DNA from: Haliea sp040221975
Lineage (GTDB): Bacteria; Pseudomonadota; Gammaproteobacteria; Pseudomonadales; Halieaceae
Direction: 5' to 3'
Assembly (NCBI GenBank): GCA_040221975.1
Contig: JAVJWR010000036.1
Span: forward strand, 310,001 to 374,000
Length of the DNA: 64,000 nt
Below are positions 7,441 to 14,406 of this stretch, piece by piece (positions within the stretch are counted from its first letter, which is position 1; each line of letters starts with the position of its first letter). Under the pieces are notes generated by a model that saw only the letters and a program-made list of their open reading frames with translations, was not told where the DNA came from and did no database searches. The position numbers were made by a program, and so were the translations under genes.

Positions 7441-9009
7441 TCAATCCACGCTGTTGCCGGCTCCGGGGGCGTCAACTACCCCAATTTGGGACTGACCCAG
7501 ATACAGCTGGTAGGCCCGGTTGCCGGTTTCATCCCAATACGGGTAGCCCACAGCCTCCAGCACATCGCGAAATTCCCGACGCTCGGTCCGCGGCACCTGC
7601 ACACCGAGCAGGATGCGCCCGTAAGCTGCGCCGTGGTTGCGGTAGTGAAACAGGGATATATTCCAGCGCTGACCCAGCCCGGAAAGAAATTTAAGCAGGG
7701 CACCCGGACGCTCCGGGAACTCCACCCGGTACACCACTTCATTCTTCAGTTGGGCCGGGGCCCGGCCACCGACCATATAGCGGATATGCAGCTTCGCCAT
7801 CTCATTGTCGGTCATGTCTTCCGTGGCATACCCCTGCTGCTGCAAATCCTCCAGCAGTTCGGTCAGGTCGTTCCCTCCCGGTACTATTGACAGGCCCAGG
7901 AACACCAGGGCGCCGCCGGGATCCGAGTAACGGTAGTTGAACTCGGTGATGTTGCGGCGCCCGAGAGCGTTGCAGAAAGCACGGAAGCTGCCGGGGCGCT
8001 CGGGAATGGTCACGCTGATAACCGCCTCCCGATGCTCGCCGATCTCGGTGCGCTCCGAGATGTAGCGCAGGCGATCAAAATTGGTATTGGCGCCGCTGAC
8101 AATAGCCAGCAGATCCTGGCCCCTGACCCCGGTGCGCTCGACGTACTTCTTCAGGCCCGCCAGCGCCAGCGCACCGGCGGGCTCGGCGATGCCGCGGGTG
8201 TCCTCGAAAATGTCCTTGATCGCGGCGCATATTTCATCCGTGCTGGCGGTCACGACTTCATCCACCGTCTCGCGAATCACCCGGAAGGTTTCCTTGCCGA
8301 TCTGGGCGACCGCACAACCGTCGGCGAACAGACCCACCTCCGGCAGGGTCGCGCGCCGGCCCTTCTGCAGCGCCAGTTGCAGGCAGGCCGCATCTTCCGG
8401 CTCCACCCCGATCAGCCGCGTTTCCGGCCACACGTACTTTATATAGGCGGCAACTCCGGCCAGCAGGCCGCCGCCACCCACCGGCACAAAGATGGCATCC
8501 GCCGGTCGCGAGAGCTGGCGCACGATCTCCATGCCCACCGTGCCCTGGCCCGCGATCACATCCGGGTCATCGAAGGGGTGCACATAGACCATGGATTTTT
8601 CCGCCACCAGTTTCTGCGCATGCACTGAGGCCTCATCGAAGGAATCGCCGTGCAGCACCACCCGGGCACCGCGGTTGCGCACAGCATCCACCTTGATCTG
8701 GGGCGTCGTCCGGGGCATCACGATAATGGCCTTGACCCCCATGTGATGCGCGGCCATCGCCAGCCCCTGGGCATGATTGCCCGCCGAGGCCGCAATCACC
8801 CCGCAGGCCAGCTGCTCGGGGGTGAGTTTCTGCATCTTGTTGTAGGCGCCGCGCAGCTTGAAGGAAAATACCGGCTGCAGGTCCTCGCGCTTGAACAGAA
8901 CGCGGTTGCCCAGCCGCCGCGACATCAGCATCGCTTCGTCCACCGGTGTCTCGCGCGCCACGTCATAGACGCGGGCGTCGAGTATGCGCTTGATATAGGA
9001 CTTGGGCAT
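7441..9009 (-). CDS. ilvA: Threonine ammonia-lyase, biosynthetic
   Basis: A 522-residue PLP enzyme making 2-oxobutanoate from threonine, first step of isoleucine synthesis. The PLP lysine is Lys51 in VFSFKLRGAYNKM; the glycine loop is FVPVGGGGLLAGVA. Two C-terminal ACT-like regulatory domains follow (ISVTIPERPGSFRAFCNALG and YRVEFPERPGALLKFLSGLG), as in the feedback-inhibited IlvA of about 514 residues, so allosteric control by isoleucine/valine is expected. The frame extends upstream of the ATG at 9009, but MPKSYIKRILDARVYDVA is the usual start. Divergent from rpiA. Confidence 0.95.
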   Translation of the reverse strand: MPKSYIKRILDARVYDVARETPVDEAMLMSRRLGNRVLFKREDLQPVFSFKLRGAYNKMQKLTPEQLACGVIAASAGNHAQGLAMAAHHMGVKAIIVMPRTTPQIKVDAVRNRGARVVLHGDSFDEASVHAQKLVAEKSMVYVHPFDDPDVIAGQGTVGMEIVRQLSRPADAIFVPVGGGGLLAGVAAYIKYVWPETRLIGVEPEDAACLQLALQKGRRATLPEVGLFADGCAVAQIGKETFRVIRETVDEVVTASTDEICAAIKDIFEDTRGIAEPAGALALAGLKKYVERTGVRGQDLLAIVSGANTNFDRLRYISERTEIGEHREAVISVTIPERPGSFRAFCNALGRRNITEFNYRYSDPGGALVFLGLSIVPGGNDLTELLEDLQQQGYATEDMTDNEMAKLHIRYMVGGRAPAQLKNEVVYRVEFPERPGALLKFLSGLGQRWNISLFHYRNHGAAYGRILLGVQVPRTERREFRDVLEAVGYPYWDETGNRAYQLYLGQSQIGVVDAPGAGNSVD

Positions 9010-9125
9010 GGGCACGGCTATCCAGAGTGAAACCAGCGCACCATGGTAATGGAGCCTGCAGCTATTTTCAGCTCCAATGCCCGGCGACAGCAGGTATTTT
9101 TCGTGTACTGGCGCTGTCCCTCTCC

Positions 9126-9131
9126 TATACT
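9126..9131 (+). promoter_or_regulatory. Candidate -10 box for rpiA
   Basis: TATACT lies 33 bases ahead of the rpiA start in the ilvA-rpiA divergent spacer. No clear -35 element is seen at the right spacing, so this is tentative. Confidence 0.35.
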
Positions 9132-9164
9132 GCCGACCACAGCGGCAATAGCGGGAGCATGGCG

Positions 9165-9839
9165 ATGACACAGGACGAACTGAAACAGGCGGTAGCAGCC
9201 GCGGCGCTGGACTACATCCGGCCGCATCTGGAGGAAAGCACCGTACTCGGCATCGGCACCGGCTCCACCGCCAACCTGTTCATCGACGGCCTCGCCGCCC
9301 TGCGCGGCCAGGTCAACGCCACCGTCGCCAGCTCGGATGCCTCCGCCGAGCGCCTGCGCCAGCACGGTATCCCGGTCTACGAGCTGAATACGGTGAACCA
9401 GGTGGACTTTTATATCGACGGTGCCGACGAGGCCAATGAGTCCCTGCAGCTGATCAAGGGCGGCGGCGCCGCCCTGACCCGGGAGAAAATCGTCGCCGCG
9501 GTCGCCCGCAGCTTCATCTGCATCGCCGACGACAGCAAGCTGGTGCACACCCTGGGGGCGTTTCCCCTGCCGGTGGAGGTCATCCCCATGGCCCGCAGCC
9601 ACGTGGCGCGCGAGCTGGTGAAGCTGGGGGGAGACCCGGTGTACCGCGAAGGCGTGGTCACCGACAACGGCAACGTCATCCTCGACGTGCACAACTTCTC
9701 CATCCCGCAGCCGCTGGCAATGGAGGCGAAGATCAACAATATCGCCGGGGTGGTCAGCAACGGCCTGTTTGCCCTGCGGCCGGCGGACGTGCTGCTGCTG
9801 GGCACCGCGCAGGGCGTGAAAACCCTGCGGGCGCCCTGA
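9165..9839 (+). CDS. rpiA: Ribose-5-phosphate isomerase A
   Basis: A 224-residue enzyme interconverting ribose 5-phosphate and ribulose 5-phosphate. The MTQDELKQAV start is nearly identical to E. coli RpiA, so I use the ATG at 9165; GGGAG lies upstream, and another ATG at 9159 would add only two residues. Motifs: GIGTGSTANLFID (phosphate binding), ASSDASAERL, YIDGADEAN, IKGGGAALTREKI (catalytic Asp/Glu/Lys region) and GVVTDNGNVILD. It links with the tkt operon at 34-36 kb in the non-oxidative pentose phosphate pathway. Confidence 0.96.
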   Translation: MTQDELKQAVAAAALDYIRPHLEESTVLGIGTGSTANLFIDGLAALRGQVNATVASSDASAERLRQHGIPVYELNTVNQVDFYIDGADEANESLQLIKGGGAALTREKIVAAVARSFICIADDSKLVHTLGAFPLPVEVIPMARSHVARELVKLGGDPVYREGVVTDNGNVILDVHNFSIPQPLAMEAKINNIAGVVSNGLFALRPADVLLLGTAQGVKTLRAP

Positions 9840-9869
9840 GCGGGACCGGTACCCGGTACTAGTGGGCCA

Positions 9870-11270
9870 CTAGAGGTCGAAGATCTTGCCCGGGTTCATG
9901 ATCCCCCGGGGATCAAACACCCGCTTGATCTGCTGCATGATGGCAATTTCCGCCGCAGACCGGCTGTAATGCAGGTAATCCTTTTTCAACAGCCCCACCC
10001 CGTGCTCGGCTGACACGCTGCCCTCGTAGCGCTGCACGATCTCGAACACCCAGCGGCTGACTTCGCCGCAGCGCTGCTGGAACTCGGCCATGGGCAGTGC
10101 GTCGGGCTTGAGCACATTGAGATGCACATTGCCGTCGCCGATGTGGCCGAACCAGATGATCTCGAAGTCCGGGTAGGCACTGGTGACGACAGCCTCCACT
10201 TCGGCCAGGAAATCCGGGACCCGGGCGATGGTGGTGGAAATGTCGTTCTTGTAGGGGGTCCAGCGGGAGATGGTCTCGGAGATATCCTCCCGCAGACGCC
10301 ACAGGGCCTGGGCCTGGGCCACGCTCTGGCTCACCACCCCGTCGAGCACCCAGCCCTGCTCCAGACAGTGTTCGAACAGGGCCATGGCCTGCCCCATATC
10401 CGCCCCGGTGTTCTGCTCGAACTCCAGCAGGGCGTAGAAATCCGCCCGGGTCTCGAAGGGTCGCTGCAGACCCTGGTGGGCGACAACTTTCTGCAGGGCC
10501 AGCTCGGAGAAAAACTCGAAGGCCTGCAGGTCCATGGCTCCCTGATAGCTTTCCAGTACTCGCATCACCGCCGCCATATCGGTCACGCCCAACACCAGCA
10601 CCGCGAGATCTTGCGGTGGCCGAGTGAGCTGCATGGTGGCCTCAACCACGATGCCGAGGGTGCCCTCGGCACCGATCACCAGCTGTCGCAGGTCATAGCC
10701 GGCGTTGTTCTTGACCAAACCACGGTTCAGGTCCAGCAACTCGCCACTGCCCGTCACCAGCTTGAGCCCTGCCACCCAGTCCCGGGTCATACCGTGGCGG
10801 ATGACCTTGATACCGCCGGCATTGGTGGCAATGTTGCCGCCGATCTGGCTGGACCCGCTGGAGGCGAAATCCACCGGGTAGAACAGGCCCTGCTCCTCCG
10901 CAAAGGCCTGCAGCTGGGCAGTTATTACCCCGGCGCCGCAGCGCACGGTGCGGTCGATGGGGTTGAAGTCGGTGATGCGGTTCAGACGGTCCAGGGCGAC
11001 AACGATTTCGCCGTTGCAGGCCACGGCGCCGGCACTGAGCCCGGTACGGCCACCGGAGGGCACCAGTGCCAGCTGGCGCTCAAGTGCCAGTCGCACCAGC
11101 GCCTGCACCTCTGCAATGGACCCCGGCAGGGCCACCGCCGAGGGCGCCGGGGTGTGTACCCGGGTCCAGTCGCGGCCGTACTGGAGCAGGGCCTCGGCGT
11201 CGGTGAGGGCGCGATCGGCGCCAACACAGGCCTGCAGTGCAGACAGGATATCAGGGCTGATCGGGGTCAC
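9870..11270 (-). CDS. FAD-linked D-2-hydroxyacid dehydrogenase, probable D-2-hydroxyglutarate dehydrogenase
   Basis: A 466-residue protein of the GlcD/D2HGDH group (FAD-binding type 4 plus C-terminal FAD-oxidase domain). The PP-loop and FAD site are LVPSGGRTGLSAGAV and FASSGSSQIGGNIATNAGG; the metal/substrate motif FGHIGDGNVHLNV and the EHGVGLLKK stretch are near the C-terminus. The GTG start at 11270 has GGAG six bases upstream. It is divergent from serA. In Pseudomonas the same pair works together: SerA regenerates NAD by reducing 2-oxoglutarate to D-2-hydroxyglutarate, and this dehydrogenase, via electron transfer flavoprotein, oxidises it back. The context makes D-2-hydroxyglutarate the likely substrate; D-lactate is an alternative. 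Confidence 0.82.
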   Translation of the reverse strand: MTPISPDILSALQACVGADRALTDAEALLQYGRDWTRVHTPAPSAVALPGSIAEVQALVRLALERQLALVPSGGRTGLSAGAVACNGEIVVALDRLNRITDFNPIDRTVRCGAGVITAQLQAFAEEQGLFYPVDFASSGSSQIGGNIATNAGGIKVIRHGMTRDWVAGLKLVTGSGELLDLNRGLVKNNAGYDLRQLVIGAEGTLGIVVEATMQLTRPPQDLAVLVLGVTDMAAVMRVLESYQGAMDLQAFEFFSELALQKVVAHQGLQRPFETRADFYALLEFEQNTGADMGQAMALFEHCLEQGWVLDGVVSQSVAQAQALWRLREDISETISRWTPYKNDISTTIARVPDFLAEVEAVVTSAYPDFEIIWFGHIGDGNVHLNVLKPDALPMAEFQQRCGEVSRWVFEIVQRYEGSVSAEHGVGLLKKDYLHYSRSAAEIAIMQQIKRVFDPRGIMNPGKIFDL

Positions 11271-11386
11271 TCGGGGCTCCTGGGCAGACGGGGTCAGGGG
11301 GACTCAAAAACGAGCGACCTATGGTAGCATACGCGCCCTCTTTCATACCTGCCCACAATGCAGCAGCTCCGGGAGCAACCACGTTT

Positions 11387-12616
11387 ATGGCGCCCAAGTC
11401 GCTTGAGAAAAGCAAGATCAAGTTCCTCCTGCTGGAGGGGGTGCATCCCTCCGCGGTAGAGACCCTGCGCAACGCCGGCTACGACAATATCGAGCTGCAC
11501 CAGAAAGCCCTGGCGCCGGAGGACCTGAAGACGGCCATTGCCGGCGCCCATTTCGTCGGCATCCGCTCCCGCACCCAACTCACCGAGGACATTTTCGAGG
11601 CAGCGCGCAAACTGGTGGCGGTGGGCTGCTTCTGCATCGGCACCAACCAGGTCGACCTGGCTGCGGCCACCAGGCGCGGCGTGGCCGTATTCAATGCCCC
11701 GTTCAGCAATACCCGCAGCGTGGCGGAACTGGTCATTGCCGAGGCCATCCTGCTGCTTCGCGGCGTCGCCGCGAAAAACGCTGCAGCCCACCGCGGCGAG
11801 TGGCAGAAATCCGCGGTCAACTCCTATGAGATTCGCGGCAAGCGCCTGGGTATCATTGGCTACGGCAATATCGGCATGCAGCTGGGCGTCATTGCCGAGG
11901 GCCTGGGCATGCAGGTGCAGTTTTATGACGTGGTCAGCAAGCTGCCCCTGGGCAATGCCCGCCAGCTGCCGAACCTGGAGCAGCTGCTGGCCCAGTCCGA
12001 TGTGGTCAGCCTGCACGTGCCGGAAACCCGCACCACCCGCAACATGATCGGCGCGACCCAGCTGGCGCAGATGCCCGGGGGCAGCATCCTCATCAATGCC
12101 TCCCGCGGCACGGTGGTGGATATCGACGCCCTTGCGGCCAGCCTGGCCAGCGGCCATCTGGGTGGCGCCGCCATCGACGTGTTCCCGGTGGAGCCCCGCT
12201 CCAATGACGATGAGTTCATCTCTCCGCTGCGGGCATTCGACAACACCTTCCTGACCCCCCATATCGGCGGCAGCACGGTGGAGGCCCAGGCCAATATCGG
12301 GGTGGAGGTGGCGGAGAAGCTGGCCCGCTACAGCGACAACGGCACCAGCACGTCCTCGGTCAACTTTCCCGAGGTGGCGCTGCCGGAACACGAGGGCAGC
12401 CACCGACTGCTGCACATCCACCACAATGTGCCGGGGGTATTGAGTGCCATCAACCGGGTCTTTTCCGAGTACGATGTCAACGTCGCCGCGCAGTTCCTGC
12501 AGACCAATGAGGCCATCGGTTATGTGGTCATTGATGTCGACGCCGAGTACTCGGATGTGGCTCTGGAGCAGTTGGCGAGCATAGACGGTACGATCCGCAG
12601 TCGCGTACTATTCTGA
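11387..12616 (+). CDS. serA: D-3-phosphoglycerate dehydrogenase
   Basis: A 409-residue NAD-dependent enzyme opening serine synthesis. The start MAPKSLEKSKIKFLLLEGVH aligns with E. coli SerA, so the ATG at 11387 is preferred over an upstream one at 11321. Signature segments are VGCFCIGTNQVDL, NAPFSNTRSVAELV, the NAD motif LGIIGYGNIGMQLG, NASRGTVVDI and TPHIGGSTVEAQANIG. The C-terminal ACT domain (LLHIHHNVPGVLSAINRVF) is the serine-binding regulatory module, giving the short E. coli-type SerA. Divergent from the dehydrogenase gene above, with 116 bases between the starts. Confidence 0.96.
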   Translation: MAPKSLEKSKIKFLLLEGVHPSAVETLRNAGYDNIELHQKALAPEDLKTAIAGAHFVGIRSRTQLTEDIFEAARKLVAVGCFCIGTNQVDLAAATRRGVAVFNAPFSNTRSVAELVIAEAILLLRGVAAKNAAAHRGEWQKSAVNSYEIRGKRLGIIGYGNIGMQLGVIAEGLGMQVQFYDVVSKLPLGNARQLPNLEQLLAQSDVVSLHVPETRTTRNMIGATQLAQMPGGSILINASRGTVVDIDALAASLASGHLGGAAIDVFPVEPRSNDDEFISPLRAFDNTFLTPHIGGSTVEAQANIGVEVAEKLARYSDNGTSTSSVNFPEVALPEHEGSHRLLHIHHNVPGVLSAINRVFSEYDVNVAAQFLQTNEAIGYVVIDVDAEYSDVALEQLASIDGTIRSRVLF

Positions 12617-12649
12617 CAATCCCGGCGCAATGAGGGTTGAATCATCACC

Positions 12650-13201
12650 TTGGCAGCCAACAAGAAGAACCAGTTTCTGGCGCACCTGGTCGCGACCCAG
12701 GGCACTGCCCTGGAACGCTACCTGGCACGCAAGCTGGACAACCCCGAGGACGCCGCCGAGGTCGCCCAGGAAGCCTTTTTGCGCCTGCACCGGCTGGAGT
12801 CCCCGGAGACTCTCGACAACGCCCGTGCCTTCCTGTTCCAGGTGGCCACCAACCTGGCTGTGGACCAGCTGCGGCGGCGCAAGCTGCACCTGCAGTTCCT
12901 CAACGGCGAGCGCAACCATGCCGCGGATGGCGAAACCCGGGACCTCAATGCCAGCGGTGCATCGCCGGAGCACATTCTCGGCGCCCGACAGAAACTGGCG
13001 CTGATCTTCGAGGCCGTGGAGGAGCTGCCGGGCAACGTGCGCCAGGCCTTCCTGCTGCACCGCCGCAACGGGCTCTCCTACGGGGAGATCGCCGCAGCCA
13101 TGCAGGTTTCCGTGTCCAGCGTGGAGAAATACATCCTCCAGGCCCTGCAGCACTGCCGCAAACGGCTGGCGGCACTGTACCCGCCGGAAGATGGCGGCTG
13201 A
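12650..13201 (+). CDS. ECF sigma factor, FecI type
   Basis: A 183-residue extracytoplasmic-function sigma factor. Region 2 is at about residues 15-75 (LERYLARKLDNPEDAAEVAQEAFLRL ... LFQVATNLAVDQLRRRK) and region 4 at about 110-170 (VEELPGNVRQAFLLHRRNGLSYGEIAAAMQVSVSSVEKYI), as in FecI-like factors. The frame begins just after an in-frame TGA at 12638, leaving TTG at 12650 as the only good start; GAGGG lies upstream. It heads a sigma/anti-sigma/receptor unit with fecR (13333) and the STN-containing receptor (14407), so it presumably activates transcription of that receptor on ligand binding. Confidence 0.88.
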   Translation: MAANKKNQFLAHLVATQGTALERYLARKLDNPEDAAEVAQEAFLRLHRLESPETLDNARAFLFQVATNLAVDQLRRRKLHLQFLNGERNHAADGETRDLNASGASPEHILGARQKLALIFEAVEELPGNVRQAFLLHRRNGLSYGEIAAAMQVSVSSVEKYILQALQHCRKRLAALYPPEDGG

Positions 13202-13332
13202 CCGGCGTAAATATTTACTTGAGGGAACTTCGAGGTTTCTCGTTACACTAACAGCCATAAGACAAGGAGGAGCCCGCTGCGGATTGTCAGTACTGCGATG
13301 GCAAAAGGAAACAGCGGTCGGCCGGGGAAGAG

Positions 13333-14310
13333 ATGAACCAGACATTCACACGACAGTTCGAGCAGGACTGCGACGCGGCCACAAGCTGGATTGCACGCTT
13401 CCGCAGCGACGATATTTCGGAGCAGGACCACCGGGACTTCGCCCTGTGGCTTGCCGCCGACGCCAGTCACCGCCAGGCCATGGACCTGATGCTGGAGCTG
13501 TGGGATGACCTCGGCAGTGTCCGCCACCTGCCGTTCGAGGAGCCCCTGCCCGCAACCGGCACCGGGAGCCGACGGCAGTGGCTCGCAGGGGCCGCAGCCC
13601 TGGCGGCAGGCCTGGTCCTCGCGGTCATCGTGTTGCCCCTCGGCAACGATGAAGTCCACTCACAGGAATTCCAGACCGCCCAGGGTGAGCGCGCAACATT
13701 TACCCTCGACGACCAGTCCCGCATCACCCTCAATACCGGCAGCCGGGTCGAGGTCGAGTTCAGCGACTCCCTACGCCAGGTCGCACTGTTGCGGGGCGAG
13801 GTCTACTTCGATGTGGAGCCCGATGCCGAACGCCCGTTCCAGGTGGAAACCGGCACTGCGACGGTCACCGCTGTCGGCACCGCCTTCAACATCTACCGCC
13901 GGGAGGATGCCACTGACATAACGGTAACCGAAGGCATTGTCCGGGTCACGGAACGGGCCCGCGCTGGCCGCAGCCCCCGCTCGGCCATGCTCGAGGCCAA
14001 TGAACAGTTGCAAGCCTCCGAACGCGGCCTCGACAACAGCCGCCCGGTCGATCCGGCGCCGCTGACGGCCTGGCAGCGCGGCGAGATGATCGCAGACGAA
14101 ATGCCACTGCTGGAACTGAGCCGCGAACTGGCACGCTATACCGACACCCGCATCGTCATCAGGGACCGTGACGTGGCCAGGTTGACGGTCTCCGGTGTGT
14201 TCAACCTCGACCATCCGGACAGTGTGCTGCAGGCCGTTGAGCGCAGCCTGCAACTGCAGGTTGTGCGGCTGGATGACAGCACCGTGCAGTTGCTCAAAGC
14301 CCGCCAGTAG
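13333..14310 (+). CDS. FecR-family anti-sigma regulator
   Basis: A 325-residue inner-membrane signal transducer. The N-terminal cytoplasmic part (residues 10-60, DUF4880-like: ATSWIARFRSDDISEQDHRDFALWLAADASHRQAM) binds the sigma factor. One transmembrane segment spans about 84-103 (LAGAAALAAGLVLAVIVLPL), and the periplasmic FecR domain (about 113-205) contains GERATFTLDDQSRITLNTGS, LLRGEVYFDVEPD and VGTAFNIY. The C-terminal STN-like part (LSRELARYTDTRIVIRD) contacts the receptor signalling domain. It lies 131 bases after the sigma gene and 96 before the receptor gene. Ligand unknown. Confidence 0.92.
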   Translation: MNQTFTRQFEQDCDAATSWIARFRSDDISEQDHRDFALWLAADASHRQAMDLMLELWDDLGSVRHLPFEEPLPATGTGSRRQWLAGAAALAAGLVLAVIVLPLGNDEVHSQEFQTAQGERATFTLDDQSRITLNTGSRVEVEFSDSLRQVALLRGEVYFDVEPDAERPFQVETGTATVTAVGTAFNIYRREDATDITVTEGIVRVTERARAGRSPRSAMLEANEQLQASERGLDNSRPVDPAPLTAWQRGEMIADEMPLLELSRELARYTDTRIVIRDRDVARLTVSGVFNLDHPDSVLQAVERSLQLQVVRLDDSTVQLLKARQ

Positions 14311-14406
14311 GATATAACAAACCCTTTCCGGCGCGCTTTCAGCGGCCGACCCAATTTCTCCTGCTTTTTCAGTAGGTTGCAACAAGCAGACAGGCAGGGT
14401 CCGAGA

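Noticed and set aside
13215..13250. ECF promoter (GGAACTT) ahead of fecR
   Set aside because: The -35-like GGAACTT is not followed by a convincing -10 at 16 bases, and FecI promoters have a different consensus.
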